Of a DNA stretch of 64,000 nt, positions 8,700 through 20,562 are shown one piece after another. The notes under the pieces are model-generated. The model was not told the DNA's origin, searched no databases, and saw only the letters and a program-made list of their open reading frames with translations. Every line of letters starts with the position of its first letter. Positions within the stretch are counted from its first letter, which is position 1. The position numbers and the translations under genes are program-made. The stretch is from Propionibacteriaceae bacterium AM104-82 (lineage in GTDB: Bacteria; Actinomycetota; Actinomycetes; Propionibacteriales; Propionibacteriaceae): NCBI GenBank assembly GCA_027658995.1, contig JAQDQK010000005.1, positions 124,001-188,000 on the forward strand, written 5' to 3'.

Positions 8700-11600
8700 C
8701 TACCGGTCGTAGCGGGCCGCGTCGAGCGATCCGGTCGACGGGAGGCCGGGGCGCGGCCGATCCGTCGGCTTGCCCGTCGGAGGCTTCGGCGACTTCGTCG
8801 GCTTGGGCGTCTTGGACGGCTTAGGCGTCTTCGACGGCTTGGGCGACTTGGTCGGCTTCGGCGTCTTGGTCGGGGTGGCCGACGCCGAGGGCGAGGCCGT
8901 CGGGGTCGGGGTGACCGTCGGCGTCGGCGTCGGGGTGACCGTCGGCGTCGGCGTCGGGGTGACCGTCGGCGTCGGGGTCGGCGTCGGCGAAGGGGTGTCC
9001 TTCGTCTTCTGGACGAAGACCACCGCCGAGCGGGCCGGCACCGTGATCGAGCCGGAGGCCTTGTCCCACGCCGCGCCTGCGAGGACTGGGTCGTCGTGCA
9101 CGCCGTCGGTCAGCACCGGCGACAGGGCAAGGTCGAGGCCCGCCATGTCGTCGACCGCCTCGGTGATCGGCTGCGTCGATGAGTTGAACGCGACCAGCAC
9201 GCCGTCCAGGTCCGGATCGACCGGGTCGCCGACGGTGTCGTCGACCCGCATCAGGATCAGGCCTGCCGTCTGGTCAGCGCCCGCGTTCGGGAAGCTCACC
9301 TTCTGCTGGATCAGGTCGGCCGAGCCGAGCGTGAGCAGCGGATGGGCCGAGCGCAGGTTCAGCAGTTCCAGCGCCTGATCCCGCGAGGCGGCGATGTCGG
9401 CGGCGGTCGGCTTGTTGGCGGCGTCCTCCAGGTAGGGCTTCATCGCGGGCCACTTGGACGAGTTGTCTGCGGCAGGCGGAAGCCCGACGCCGAAGTTGTT
9501 GTCCTGCATCGTCCAGTCGAGCGTGTTGAAGTGGTCGCCCGAGTTGTACGAGTTGCGGTCCATCGACTTCGAACGCAGCAGGTCGGTGCCCGCGTGCCAG
9601 AACGACGGCGACTGGCCCAGCGACACCGTCGCGAGCGACAGCGTGTTCATCCGGATCCGGTCCGCCATCGTGGTGTCGGCGGGCAGTTTCCACATGCCGA
9701 TGTCGAACAGCGTCTCGTTGTCGTGCGCATCGACGTAGTTGACGGACTCATCGGGCTGCGAGGCGTATCCCGCCGGCTGGCCGTTGTAGTCGATCTCGCT
9801 GCCCTTCTGGGTCTTCCCGGCCGACGTCTCGAAGGAGTAGTCGGCGAGGTTGCCCGCCATGCCGATCCGGATCAGGTCCTGACGGTGCCGCAGGTCGGCC
9901 AACTGGGCGTCCTGGTTCGCCGTCGAGACACCGTTGGGATCGGTGTAGAGGCCGGTCCCGTAGCCCTGGAACTCGGACTTGTTCTCGTCGAACGGGCCAC
10001 CGCCGTGGACGGCGTCGCGGAGTCGGTCGTTGAAGGCTCCGATGTGGGTGCCGCTCAACTGGCCCTGGGTGGCCTGCGTGAAGCGGGCGTTGTCGGCGAC
10101 CTCACCGAAGTTCCAGCCCTCGCCGTACAGGTAGACGTCCTTGCCTTCGACGCCGTCCTTGTCTGCGGTGAGGCCGTCGAGGGCGTCGCGCACGGCGACC
10201 ATGTTGTCGACGGAGTGGTGACCCATCAGGTCGAAGCGGAACCCGTCGACGTGGTAGTCGGCGGCCCAGGTGACGACCGAGTCGACCATCAACTGTTCTG
10301 CCATCGCGTGCTCGGTTGCGATGTTCTGGCAGCAGGTCGAGGTCTCGACGGCGCCCTTGAGGTTGAGGCGGTGGTAGTAGCCGGGCACGACCTTGTCGAG
10401 GACAGAGGTCTTCGCCTGGCCTGCGGCGGAGGTGTGGTTGAACACCTGGTCGAGCACGACCTGGTAGCCCATCTGGTGCAGCCCGCCGACCATCTCGCGG
10501 AACGCCTTGGTGCGCGCCCCGCCGTTCTGGTTGGCGTCGGTGGCATACGAGCCCTCCGGCGTCGAGTAGTGGTACGGGTCGTAGCCCCAGTTGAAGGCGT
10601 CCTCGTCGGCGACCGAGGTGACGGCGGCCTGCTGTGCCTCGGAGGCGGGGCCAGCGTCGCTCGGGATGGCGGGCACCTTCTGCTTGGCCCTGTCCTCCTC
10701 GATCGTGGCGATGTCGAAGCTGGGCAGCAGGTGGACGGTGTTCATGCCCGCCTTTGCCAACTCCGTCAGGCGCTTGACGCCGTCGGTTCCGGTCAGCGCG
10801 AAGGCCTCGTAGGTGCCGCGCAGCGCCTCGGGAACGGTCTCGTCAGAGATCGAGAAGTCGCGGATGTGCAGTTCGTAGATCGCACGGTCGACGAACTGGG
10901 CGATCTTCGGGGCGGGCGTGTCGGTCCAGATCGACGGCGCGAACGCCGGGTCGTCCAGGTCGACGAGCACCGAGTGCGTCGAGTTCAGCGTCAACGCCTC
11001 CGAGTAGGGATCGGTGACGATGTTGTGCGTGACGGCGTCGAGCGACGGCACGAACACATTGACGTCGAACTGGTAGGCCCGGTTCTTCCAGTCGGCCGCG
11101 CCGGTGATGCTCCACGTGCCGTCGGCGGCGCGGGTCATGGCGGTGCGGGTCGGGGTTCCGGTTCCCATCAGGTCGTCGAACAGCAGCAGGTCGACCGAGG
11201 TGGCGGTCGGTGCCCACAGCCTGAGCGTCGGCGCGCCGGCGTCGAAGGTGACGCCGATCGCGTCGGTGCGTGCCTCGGCGGCGTACAGGTCGTCGAGGAC
11301 GCCGGGGATCTGCAGGCCCGTGAAGACCTGCGCGAGGCCGTCAGGCCCGCGCTGGACGAGCGCCAGGTCGCCCTTCAGCGCCTCCTCGAGCACGGCACGG
11401 TCGATGGCGGCCCGCGCCTTGGGCTGCAACTTCAGGGCGGTGAAGCCCTTGAGGTGGCCGCGGTTCCTGAGCTGATCGGCTGTCAGACCTGCGGCGTCGG
11501 GCATGAGGTCGGCCAGCTTGACGGCGCCTTCACCTGCACCGCCGACGACCTCGCCGTCCTGCAGCGCCAGGCCACCGTCCGCGTCGGTCCACAGTTCCCA

Positions 11601-14600
11601 CGTCGTCTTGGCTGCGTCGGCCGTGATCAGGTTCGTGGGCCAAGCGACCGTGTCCGCGTCGATCCAGTGGCCCAGGTACTCGCCTGTGCCTGCCAGCGGC
11701 GGATCTTCCACGACGATCTCCAGGAGGTGCGTTGAGAGGGTGTAGTTGAAGGTGACCAGCTTCCCGGCCGAAGCCTGGAAACTGTAGTTGGGTCCGTCGA
11801 GGACGCCGCCCTGACCGTAATTCTCGGCCCAGGAGAGCCCGTGCGCGACCTTCACCTCGTAGGAGCCGGACGGGATCGTGGCGCTCGACCAGGTGTAGAC
11901 CCCGTCGCCGTCAGCGTCGAACATCAGCGTGCTGAGGCAGTCGGGCTGCCAGTCGCCAGAGCAGCCAGCTGCGGCCTGGAATGAGCCGGGCAGCGTGACG
12001 ACCGGGCCCTGTGCGGTGTTGAAGAACGCGTGCGTCGTCGGGTTGTAGTAGAACGTCACCTTGGCGGGCTGGGCGAGCGTGTAGGTGGCGTTGTCCCCGT
12101 TGGGGACGCCCCCGACGCCGTAGTTGACGTCCCAGCTTCCGCCGACGGCGACCTTGTACTCGTAGCTGCCCGCGGGCAGGTCCCATGCGCCGATGTACAG
12201 GCCGGAGGCCTCATCGAGCGTCAGGGCCGCGTCGAGGCAGCCGGGCTGCCAGTCGCCGGCACAGCCCATGGCGGCGTTGTGGCTGCCGGGCACGGTGACG
12301 ACCTTGGACAGGTCGACGTCGGGCTGCTCCGGGGCGGCGGAGCCCAGGTCGGTGCCGACGACCACCGTGGTCGACGCGGCGACCCGGCTGCCGTCGGCGT
12401 CGGTGGAGACGCCGCGCACCTCGACGACGGTGCCCGCGGCGAGCGAGCCGAAGTCGGCGAAGACCCGGGGCTGGTCGGTGGTGGCGGTGCCGAGCGATGT
12501 GTAGTCGGTGTCGCCCGCCACGCGGTAGCTGAAGGAGGTCTCCGCCCAGCGGTCGGCGGCGACCGTCGCGGTGATCGGCGTCAGGCCGTCGGCGGGTGCG
12601 CCGGAGGCGACCTTGATCGCCTGACCCGCGCCGGCGTCGGCGACCTTGGTGCCCGCCTTGAAGGCGATCGCCCCGAGCGCCGGGACCGCGAGGGACACCT
12701 TGCCGTTGGCATCGGCGGTGACCGGATCGGTCGCGCCGTACAGCGGCGCGTAGGTGGCGCCGGGGGTCAGCGTGGTGAGCTCGACCGTCTTGGCGGAGGT
12801 GGAGTTGTTGAGCGCGACCAGGTGCTCGACCTTTTCCGTGCGCTCGACGCGCGAGAAGGCGTAGACGCCAGCCCCGTTGTCGGCGTACAGCTCGATCTGC
12901 GCGCCGGTCGACAGCGCCTCATTGGCGCCCCGGAGGTCGCCGAGCTTGGCGATCGACCCGTAGAGCGGAGCCCCGGTGTCGAAGTGGTCGCCGCTGCCGT
13001 AGGCGGAGCCGTCGATCAGTGTGTTGTCGAGGTAGCTGGGCACCTTGGAGGCGAACATCGACTCGCGGGAGTCCTTGTCGTTGCCGTCGCCGACGAAGCC
13101 CTGCTCGTCGCCGTAGTAGACCACCGGCTGGCCGCGGGTCAGGAACATCAGTTCGTGCGCGAAGGTGCTGCGCTTGAGCTTGTCGCTGGAGGTGCCGAGC
13201 AGGTAGCCGATGCGACCCATGTCGTGGTTGCCGAGGAAGGTGGGCAGCGAGGCGGCCGAGCTGTGCGCGGTCGTGTAGTAGTCGTCGGCGGCGAACAGGC
13301 CGGAGAGCCCCTTGGCGGTGAAGCCCTTCGCGAAGTTGAGGGCGGAGGACTGGTAGGCGAAGTCGAGGACCGAGTTCATCGAGGAGTTGCGGACGTAGGG
13401 CGACAGCAGCTTCGCGTCGGCGTCGTAGACCTCACCGAACATGAAGAAGTCGGGGTTGCCCGCGGCGGTGTGGTCCTTGATCTTCTTGGTGAACTCCTGC
13501 CAGAAGACGAAGTCGACGTGCTTGGCGGTGTCGATCCGGAAACCGTCGATGCCCAGGTCGGTCCAGGCGGCGTAGATCTCGCTCATGCCGTCGACCACGA
13601 TCTGGTTCTCGGTCATCAGGTCGTCGAGGTTGCCGAAGTCCATGTAGGTGGCCGCCTCGCCTGCAGGCCACGACGGGTCGAAGCCGCGGTTGTGGTAGAG
13701 CGTGACGTCGTTGAGCCAGGTGGGGAACTTGATGTCCTCCATGCCTGCCGGGACCTCGGGGTCGTACGGGAAGGACGTGGCGTCGGGGTTGAGCTTCGGC
13801 ATGGCCTTGTCGCCCGGCGCGTAGCTGGCCGGGTCGAAGGAGTTGCCGTCGACGTCCTTGTAGGGGTTCTGCGACTTGGTCACATATGCGGGGTCGGAGC
13901 CCTCATGACCCGCGTAGTGGATGACGTCTGCCGTGTGGTTGGCGATGATGTCGAAGTAGACCTTGATGCCCTTGGCGTGCGCCTCGTCGATCAGGGCCTT
14001 GAGTTCGGCGTTGGTGCCGAGGTGCGGGTCGATCTGGGTGAAGTCGGTCACCCAGTAGCCGTGGTAGCCAGCGGACGCGTCGGCGCCGCTGCCCTGCACG
14101 GGGCGGTTCACGAAGGACGGGGTCAGCCAGATCGCCGTCGACCCGAGACCCTCGATGTAGTCGAGCCGGTCGCGCAGGCCCTGGATGTCGCCGCCGTTGA
14201 AGAAGCCCTTGTCCGTCGGGTCGAAGCCGGTGGTGAGCCGGTCGGTGCCCGAGCAGTCGACGGGGAGCTTGCCGTCGGCACCCGCATGGCCGGTGGCGAT
14301 GCAGGAGTCGTTGGCGCTCGACCCGTTGTCGAAGCGGTCGGTCATCACGAAGTAGAAGGAGTTGCCCGCGCCAGGGTCGGCGAACGGCGCCTTCGCGAGC
14401 GCGTCGTCTGAGGGGACGTAGTCGCCCGGCAGGTCGGCGGCCGCGACGGAGACCTTGTTGCTCGCGTCGTCGAAGGAGAAGGTCAGCTTCTGCTCCTTGG
14501 CGAGCTTCAGCGGCCAGTTGCCGTCGGCAGGGCCGTAGGCCTCGTCCCAGGACGAGTTGATGGCGACCTTGAACTCCCAGTCCCCCGCGGGAACGGTGAA

Positions 14601-14825
14601 GTCGGCGGTCCAGACGCCGTCACCGTCAGCGTCGGCGAGGCCGGACGCGGCACAGGCTGGTGCCCAGTCCTCCGCGCAGCCCAGTTCGGTCTGCAGGTCG
14701 CCGACCAGCGTCACCGCCGTGGTGGCGGCCGACGCCGTCTGAACGGGAACTGCCGCGGTGACGACACCGCTGGCCGCGATCAATGCGGTGGCCGCGAGAG
14801 ACGCGGTGAACCGGGTCGAGCGCAT
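8700..14825 (-). CDS. Secreted bifunctional alpha-amylase/pullulanase
   Basis: 2041 residues; extracellular starch, glycogen and pullulan degradation. Order: signal peptide (1-34); X25-like starch-associated module (37-125); GH13 alpha-amylase domain (about 145-690) with [12 protein letters not shown] (nucleophile Asp), MFGEVYD (acid/base Glu) and LGNHDMGRI; an Ig-like linker domain (730-830); two more X25-like modules (840-1045); pullulanase N-terminal and CBM48-like region (1050-1310). A second GH13 domain of pullulanase type (1330-1800) has [27 protein letters not shown] and DAHDNET, followed by a C-terminal beta domain. The tail (from about 1972) is Pro-Thr then Lys-Pro repeats, and ends [14 protein letters not shown]. 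The LPSTG has no following membrane anchor. The gene is monocistronic. The two catalytic domains are confidently assigned; the boundaries are approximate. Confidence 0.93.
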   Translation of the reverse strand: MRSTRFTASLAATALIAASGVVTAAVPVQTASAATTAVTLVGDLQTELGCAEDWAPACAASGLADADGDGVWTADFTVPAGDWEFKVAINSSWDEAYGPADGNWPLKLAKEQKLTFSFDDASNKVSVAAADLPGDYVPSDDALAKAPFADPGAGNSFYFVMTDRFDNGSSANDSCIATGHAGADGKLPVDCSGTDRLTTGFDPTDKGFFNGGDIQGLRDRLDYIEGLGSTAIWLTPSFVNRPVQGSGADASAGYHGYWVTDFTQIDPHLGTNAELKALIDEAHAKGIKVYFDIIANHTADVIHYAGHEGSDPAYVTKSQNPYKDVDGNSFDPASYAPGDKAMPKLNPDATSFPYDPEVPAGMEDIKFPTWLNDVTLYHNRGFDPSWPAGEAATYMDFGNLDDLMTENQIVVDGMSEIYAAWTDLGIDGFRIDTAKHVDFVFWQEFTKKIKDHTAAGNPDFFMFGEVYDADAKLLSPYVRNSSMNSVLDFAYQSSALNFAKGFTAKGLSGLFAADDYYTTAHSSAASLPTFLGNHDMGRIGYLLGTSSDKLKRSTFAHELMFLTRGQPVVYYGDEQGFVGDGNDKDSRESMFASKVPSYLDNTLIDGSAYGSGDHFDTGAPLYGSIAKLGDLRGANEALSTGAQIELYADNGAGVYAFSRVERTEKVEHLVALNNSTSAKTVELTTLTPGATYAPLYGATDPVTADANGKVSLAVPALGAIAFKAGTKVADAGAGQAIKVASGAPADGLTPITATVAADRWAETSFSYRVAGDTDYTSLGTATTDQPRVFADFGSLAAGTVVEVRGVSTDADGSRVAASTTVVVGTDLGSAAPEQPDVDLSKVVTVPGSHNAAMGCAGDWQPGCLDAALTLDEASGLYIGAWDLPAGSYEYKVAVGGSWDVNYGVGGVPNGDNATYTLAQPAKVTFYYNPTTHAFFNTAQGPVVTLPGSFQAAAGCSGDWQPDCLSTLMFDADGDGVYTWSSATIPSGSYEVKVAHGLSWAENYGQGGVLDGPNYSFQASAGKLVTFNYTLSTHLLEIVVEDPPLAGTGEYLGHWIDADTVAWPTNLITADAAKTTWELWTDADGGLALQDGEVVGGAGEGAVKLADLMPDAAGLTADQLRNRGHLKGFTALKLQPKARAAIDRAVLEEALKGDLALVQRGPDGLAQVFTGLQIPGVLDDLYAAEARTDAIGVTFDAGAPTLRLWAPTATSVDLLLFDDLMGTGTPTRTAMTRAADGTWSITGAADWKNRAYQFDVNVFVPSLDAVTHNIVTDPYSEALTLNSTHSVLVDLDDPAFAPSIWTDTPAPKIAQFVDRAIYELHIRDFSISDETVPEALRGTYEAFALTGTDGVKRLTELAKAGMNTVHLLPSFDIATIEEDRAKQKVPAIPSDAGPASEAQQAAVTSVADEDAFNWGYDPYHYSTPEGSYATDANQNGGARTKAFREMVGGLHQMGYQVVLDQVFNHTSAAGQAKTSVLDKVVPGYYHRLNLKGAVETSTCCQNIATEHAMAEQLMVDSVVTWAADYHVDGFRFDLMGHHSVDNMVAVRDALDGLTADKDGVEGKDVYLYGEGWNFGEVADNARFTQATQGQLSGTHIGAFNDRLRDAVHGGGPFDENKSEFQGYGTGLYTDPNGVSTANQDAQLADLRHRQDLIRIGMAGNLADYSFETSAGKTQKGSEIDYNGQPAGYASQPDESVNYVDAHDNETLFDIGMWKLPADTTMADRIRMNTLSLATVSLGQSPSFWHAGTDLLRSKSMDRNSYNSGDHFNTLDWTMQDNNFGVGLPPAADNSSKWPAMKPYLEDAANKPTAADIAASRDQALELLNLRSAHPLLTLGSADLIQQKVSFPNAGADQTAGLILMRVDDTVGDPVDPDLDGVLVAFNSSTQPITEAVDDMAGLDLALSPVLTDGVHDDPVLAGAAWDKASGSITVPARSAVVFVQKTKDTPSPTPTPTPTVTPTPTPTVTPTPTPTVTPTPTASPSASATPTKTPKPTKSPKPSKTPKPSKTPKPTKSPKPPTGKPTDRPRPGLPSTGSLDAARYDR
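8905..8976. repeat. Perfect or near-perfect 24-bp tandem repeat, three units, inside the amylopullulanase gene
   Basis: Units begin at 8905, 8929 and 8953, each starting GTCGGGGTGACC. They encode an eight-residue Pro/Thr/Val unit in the linker near the C-terminus. Copy number is likely variable between strains (inference). Confidence 0.8.
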
Positions 14826-14930
14826 GCGTGACTCCTTCGTCAGGGGTGTGTGCCCAGGAGTTTCACGCTAAACGATGGCTGAGACATTTGTGTCCGGTTC
14901 GTTCGGCATCGGCCCTCGTCGGCACGTTAT

Positions 14931-14970
14931 GAACGTTCAACTTCGCTAAGAATGGCATTTGAACGATCAA
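14931..14970. promoter_or_regulatory. Two operator-like sites upstream of the amylopullulanase gene
   Basis: GAACGTTCAAC (14931) and GAACGATCAAC (14961) are near-identical, palindromic (TTGAWCGTTCA type) and exactly 30 bases apart, about three helical turns. They lie 106-145 bases before the start codon. This suggests a sugar-responsive repressor or activator; the protein is not identified. The rest of the 541-base gap to groEL holds no gene. Confidence 0.4.
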
Positions 14971-15273
14971 CTCGCAAGGGTTTGACCAAATCGTGATCTT
15001 TAGGTCGTTCGCCCGACGGCGCCTCGGAGGGCTCCGGGGCATTCCGACGGGCACCTCTCGGCTCGTGTGACGGCGGCCACTCCCCCGCGCACCGGTCGGC
15101 ACACCCTCTCCTGACAGCGCCTCGCGCGACGGCGACGGGGATCGCAGCGTCGCCGGACCAGCCGGCCCATCGCCCCGGATGGGCGCTCCCCCTCCGCCGC
15201 ACTCCGGGAAGACCAACCGTGGCGGGCAGTCGTCGCCGCCTGGCGCAGTGTCGTTGGGCCCTGCGAACGTGAC

Positions 15274-15301
15274 AAGGGCGGCCCCTTTCGGGACCGCCCT
15301 T
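15274..15301 (-). terminator. Terminator of groEL
   Basis: The stem AAGGGCGG/CCGCCCTT extends through an inner CCC/GGG pairing around CTTTC. It lies 65 bases past the groEL stop codon. Confidence 0.7.
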
Positions 15302-15366
15302 GCGTTTGGCTGATCGGGACCCCTCGTCCGACCGGTGTTCCGGGCGAACTCAGGGACAGGAGCGGA

Positions 15367-17031
<1,665 letters not shown>

Positions 17032-17109
17032 TCACACCCCGCTGTATGTCTGTCATGTGGTGGACCGCTGATGCCCGCGACGGACGGCCTGAGCCTCATC
17101 CTCGATCCG

Positions 17110-17136
17110 GTAGCACTCACTATGCGAGAGTGCTAA
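17110..17136. promoter_or_regulatory. CIRCE operator 1 (HrcA binding site) of groEL
   Basis: gTAGCACTC, nine-base spacer ACTATGCGA, then GAGTGCTAA. This matches the consensus TTAGCACTC-N9-GAGTGCTAA at all but the first base. It lies 112 bases before the groEL start. Confidence 0.93.
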
Positions 17137-17144
17137 CTCCATTA

Positions 17145-17171
17145 TTAGCACTCGACCCAAGAGAGTGCAAA
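17145..17171. promoter_or_regulatory. CIRCE operator 2 (HrcA binding site) of groEL
   Basis: TTAGCACTC, spacer GACCCAAGA, then GAGTGCAAA. It is one base from consensus in the right half. It starts 35 bases from the start of operator 1, so HrcA dimers could bind in tandem. Confidence 0.9.
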
Positions 17172-17206
17172 GATTCGGGCCCTCCGGTGCCCAAGAGGGC
17201 ACAGAA

Positions 17207-17235
17207 ACGGGCGGGACCGCGAGGGTCCCGCCCGT
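17207..17235 (-). terminator. Terminator of the WXG-like cassette
   Basis: 12-bp perfect stem ACGGGCGGGACC/GGTCCCGCCCGT with a 5-nt loop. On the minus strand it is followed by TTTCTG. It lies 16 bases after the stop of the 279-residue gene. Confidence 0.8.
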
Positions 17236-17251
17236 CTGGGTCGTTGGTCGG

Positions 17252-18091
17252 TCAGCCGACCACGGCCGGGGGCCAGGTGCCGCCGGGGACCGCCTGGTGG
17301 GCGGCGTTCTCCATGGTGACCATCGAGGTGATGAGCCCGATCATGGCGTTGATCCACGTCATCACGTAGGCGATGATCTTCGTGATCAGGCCGATCACCT
17401 GGGCCGCGCCGATGGCGGTTCCGACGGGAACGGCGGCCATTTCCAGCGCCGCGACGATCACGCCGATGGCCGTGGTGATGTACTGCGTCACGAACGTGAC
17501 GGTGACCTCGACGCCCTTGGCGCCCATCTCATGCACGGCGTCGCCGAACGCCTTCGCGCCCTTCGCGGTGCTGTCGGCTGCCTCCTCCTGGACCTTGATG
17601 GACGCGAAGAAGGCGTCGGACGCGTCGCCGGTCCAGGTCTCGGCCGACTTGAAGTGGCCGCGCTGGTACTGCAGCGCGAACGTCTGGCACTTGGGCGCCA
17701 GTTCGTCGGCGATCGACTTGCCCGCCGAGCGGACCTCCCAGGGCGCCAGCACGTGCTTGAACACCTCGAGGGAGGTGTTGATGCCCTTGGTGATGAACCC
17801 GACGGTGCGGTCGATGATCTTGCACGCGTGCTCGACGGCGGACTTGAGCACCTTGCCGACGCCCGGCATCCAGCAGAACAGGTCGGCGATGCCGCCGAGC
17901 GCGCCGAGGATCTTCTGTGCGATGCGCACCACCTGCTGCACGGTGCGGCCGATCCGCTCGACCACCTGCTTGACGCGGTCGACGACGTCGAGGATCCACT
18001 GCACGTCCAGCGTGAAGGCGCACCCACCGGTGCGACCGACGGGCGGGCTGAATCCGGGGGTCGGTCCCATTTGCCTCGCGATTGCTGCCAT
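17252..18091 (-). CDS. WXG-like helical protein, type VII secretion-associated candidate
   Basis: 279 residues, mostly amphipathic helix. Residues 30-110 form a helical region with Cys residues. Residues 125-195 resemble a WXG100 helical hairpin, with the turn WTGDASDAF. The C-terminal third has two hydrophobic segments (about 205-235 and 238-262), ending in a Pro-rich tail. This WxG-plus-hydrophobic-tail layout resembles proteins linked to ESX/type VII systems, but no exact family is recognised. AAGGGA sits 7 bases before the ATG. It is third in a tight operon, 11 bases after the preceding gene. No ESX ATPase lies in the window. Confidence 0.5.
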   Translation of the reverse strand: MAAIARQMGPTPGFSPPVGRTGGCAFTLDVQWILDVVDRVKQVVERIGRTVQQVVRIAQKILGALGGIADLFCWMPGVGKVLKSAVEHACKIIDRTVGFITKGINTSLEVFKHVLAPWEVRSAGKSIADELAPKCQTFALQYQRGHFKSAETWTGDASDAFFASIKVQEEAADSTAKGAKAFGDAVHEMGAKGVEVTVTFVTQYITTAIGVIVAALEMAAVPVGTAIGAAQVIGLITKIIAYVMTWINAMIGLITSMVTMENAAHQAVPGGTWPPAVVG

Positions 18092-18102
18092 GTCGATGTC
18101 CC

Positions 18103-19785
18103 TTACTTATTGATCTGGCCGGAGATCTGGACGCCCTTGGCTTCCATCTCTTCGTAGCGCTTGGCGGTCTTGGTGAGGGCGTCGCTGACGGCCTGGAGTT
18201 CCTTGGCAGCACCCTCGTAGAGCGTGCCGAACTGGCGGCAGCCCTTCTTGTACGTGCCCGCGACGGGCATCCAGAGGCCCCAGTGCTGCACGAGGTCGGC
18301 GACCGACTCCCAGCACTGCGACAGTTCGTTCGCCGACTGGATCAGGTTGGACACGTAGCGTGCGTCGTCGCGCAGGTCGGATAGGTCGACGGTGAAGTCG
18401 TGCCCTCCCGGCTGGGGCGGCGGCTCGGTGCAGACCGTCGGCTCGTTGGGCTTGGGTTCCTTGGGCTTGTCGCCCTGCTCCTGTTCCTGATTCTGCGTCT
18501 GGTTCTGCGACTGATTCTGGGACTGGTTCTGACCCCCGCTGGTGGGCGTGCCACCGGTCGGAGAGCCACCCGTGGGCGCGCCTCCGGTCGGGGCGCCTCC
18601 GGTCGGAGCCCCGGTCTCGGGTGTCCCGGTCTCAGGGATCTCGTCATCTGGCTCCGGCTCGCTGGAGACCCCGGGGCTCGCGCCATCCGGGCGTGCCTCC
18701 ACAGCGTCCGGGATGCCGTCGTTGTCGGAGTCGGTGTCGCGATAGTCGGGCGTGCCGTCGCCGTCGGTGTCGACCGGATCCCACACAAGGCCGTCATCGC
18801 CAGGGATGCCCGACCCGACGCCAGCGCCCGCACCGGGAGCCGACGGGGTGCCCGGCAGGCGCTGATCACCGGGGGGCTCCGACACGGACGAGGGGCGCGG
18901 CCCGTAGTCGGGCATCGTCGACACGTTGGGAATGCGGTCGTCGCCAACCGACGAGGGGACGCCACCGCTCGGCGCGCCGCCCGAGCCGAGGCCGCCACCA
19001 GAGGGGAGCCCTCCCGAGCCGCCTCCGATGCCGCCGACGTCGCCCAGACCGCCGATGCCACCAGACTCGCTGCCGCCGCCCGAGCCACCGCCGAGACCGC
19101 CACCGGAGCCGCCGCCACCGAGATCGCCTCCGCCGCCGGACCCGCCGCCGGTGTCGCCACCGCCGCCAGAGCCTGCGCCGGTCGGCTCCTCGCCAGCGGC
19201 CTCCTCCGGTGTCTCCTCCGCCGCAGGTTCGGCCCCCGAGCCCGAGCCTGCGCCAGCGCCGCTTGCCATCTGCTCGTACTCCGAGGGCAGGTCGACGTCG
19301 ACCGTTCCGTCCTCGTGCACGGTCATCGTCTGGCCGTTGGCCTGCTCGATGGTCAGCGACCCGTCGTCGTTGCGGGTGACGACGGTGCCCGACTCGGTCT
19401 CGAACGAGCCGCCAGCGGCAAGCGTCGAGACGTCTGCATCGTCGTTGTCCATGAAGTCGGCGTCGATCTTGACGCTGCCGTCGGCCCCGACGGTGATCTC
19501 GACGCCGTCCGCGGTGGACACCACGGTGCCCTCGCCAGTGGTGTCGACGACCGTGCCGTCCGGTGCGACCGCGACGGCCTCGTCGGCGACCGTGACGTCG
19601 GAGGTGATCTCGATGGCGTCGTCGGGGACGGCCGTGACGGCCTCACCCGTCACATAGTCCTCGGTGGGCGCGTCCTGCGCCTCGTCGCCCGTGCCGCTGG
19701 AGGCGGCCGACCGTCCGCCGCGCATCGCGCCGACGTTGTCGTTCTGGGCCGGCCATTCGAAGGTGGCCGTTGTTGTCTCAGACAT
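18103..19785 (-). CDS. Large low-complexity protein with C-terminal WXG-like helical domain
   Basis: 560 residues from the ATG at 19785, preceded by AAGGGG. Segments in order: an N-terminal region of repeated short beta-hairpin-like units ending in DG-x-V (50-185); a Gly/Ser-rich stretch (190-330); an Asp-rich thrombospondin type 3-like, calcium-binding segment (about 365-390, DTDGDGTPDY and DSDNDGIPD); Pro/Thr/Gly repeats (GAPTGG); an Asn-Gln repeat (NQSQNQSQNQ); and a C-terminal 95-residue helical domain with W-x5-V-Q-H-W. That last domain looks like an EspC/WXG-type secretion domain. No signal peptide is present, which fits type VII rather than Sec export (inference). Function unknown. Confidence 0.5.
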   Translation of the reverse strand: MSETTTATFEWPAQNDNVGAMRGGRSAASSGTGDEAQDAPTEDYVTGEAVTAVPDDAIEITSDVTVADEAVAVAPDGTVVDTTGEGTVVSTADGVEITVGADGSVKIDADFMDNDDADVSTLAAGGSFETESGTVVTRNDDGSLTIEQANGQTMTVHEDGTVDVDLPSEYEQMASGAGAGSGSGAEPAAEETPEEAAGEEPTGAGSGGGGDTGGGSGGGGDLGGGGSGGGLGGGSGGGSESGGIGGLGDVGGIGGGSGGLPSGGGLGSGGAPSGGVPSSVGDDRIPNVSTMPDYGPRPSSVSEPPGDQRLPGTPSAPGAGAGVGSGIPGDDGLVWDPVDTDGDGTPDYRDTDSDNDGIPDAVEARPDGASPGVSSEPEPDDEIPETGTPETGAPTGGAPTGGAPTGGSPTGGTPTSGGQNQSQNQSQNQTQNQEQEQGDKPKEPKPNEPTVCTEPPPQPGGHDFTVDLSDLRDDARYVSNLIQSANELSQCWESVADLVQHWGLWMPVAGTYKKGCRQFGTLYEGAAKELQAVSDALTKTAKRYEEMEAKGVQISGQINK

Positions 19786-19793
19786 GGTTCCCC

Positions 19794-20474
19794 TTAGCTG
19801 ATCGGCTGATCGGTCATCTGGCTGATGATCTGGTCGAGGCACTCCGTGACGGCGATGCCCGACTTCCCCTCAAGCCAGTTGCGGTGGATGGTGACGTCGA
19901 CGACCCCGCCGTCGGGGTTGACGGTGACGCTCACCATCGAGTTCTCGGAGCGGATCTGTTCCCCGGCCGGCGCCTCGGTGAGCCCGAGCGCTTCGGCCTC
20001 CTCGAGCGGGATGGGCGTCTCGAGTTCGTTCGCGCGGTCCTCCAGGCGCTGCAGCGCGTCGTCCAACCGGTCGAACAGGTTCGGCAGGTTGTCGATCTTG
20101 GCCTGCAGTTCCGCCTCAGGCGTCGGAGCCTGAAGTTCGTTCTCGGCCTGGCGGAGAATCTCCTGGCGCTTCGCCGCGACCTGCTCGTCTGTGATCACCG
20201 GCGCATCGTCGGAGAGTCCGGAGGCCTCCAGTTGCGCCTCGGCGATGGTCGCGAGGATGGTGTTGGCGAGATGGTCGGCCTCGATCTTGTCGACCCAGCG
20301 CGGCTCGACGACCACCCGGGCGAGCCGGCCCTCGGGGTCGATGGTCGCGGCGACCTGGCCCTCCGGGTCACGCACGGTGACCTCTTCACGCCTGGGCTGC
20401 AGGGCCAGCATGTCGCGCACCAACTCGTCGAGTTGGGCCTCCATCAACTGCGGGCTGAGGGTGATGTCGTCCAT
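19794..20474 (-). CDS. YbaB/EbfC-like protein with two YbaB-type halves
   Basis: 226 residues, probably cytosolic. The N-terminal part (about 15-80) has EVTVRDPEGQVAATIDPEGR followed by a helix, the YbaB strand-strand-helix pattern. A central helical or coiled region (95-155) follows. The C-terminal part (180-222) repeats the pattern in SVTVNPDGGVVDVTIH plus a helix. YbaB-like proteins occur in ESX loci (EspL of mycobacteria), which supports the link of this operon to type VII secretion. GGAGGACGA precedes the ATG. It is first in the operon, with 8 bases to the next gene. Confidence 0.6.
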   Translation of the reverse strand: MDDITLSPQLMEAQLDELVRDMLALQPRREEVTVRDPEGQVAATIDPEGRLARVVVEPRWVDKIEADHLANTILATIAEAQLEASGLSDDAPVITDEQVAAKRQEILRQAENELQAPTPEAELQAKIDNLPNLFDRLDDALQRLEDRANELETPIPLEEAEALGLTEAPAGEQIRSENSMVSVTVNPDGGVVDVTIHRNWLEGKSGIAVTECLDQIISQMTDQPIS

Positions 20475-20562
20475 TCGTCCTCCGGTTCGATGTCTCTGAG
20501 CAACTCTTCCAGCGGATAGGGTCAGCCCTTGTAGGTACTAGCGCTCAAATAGGTGGGCCTTC

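Noticed and set aside
9342..14411. Long plus-strand reading frames (about 800 residues each) opposite the amylopullulanase gene
   Set aside because: They are antisense shadows caused by GC bias in the third codon position. They lack any recognisable domain, while the minus-strand protein has complete GH13 motifs.
18400..19797. A 465-residue plus-strand frame opposite the low-complexity gene
   Set aside because: Arg/Ala/Gly-rich antisense of Gly/Ser and Asp repeats, with no start signal or similarity.
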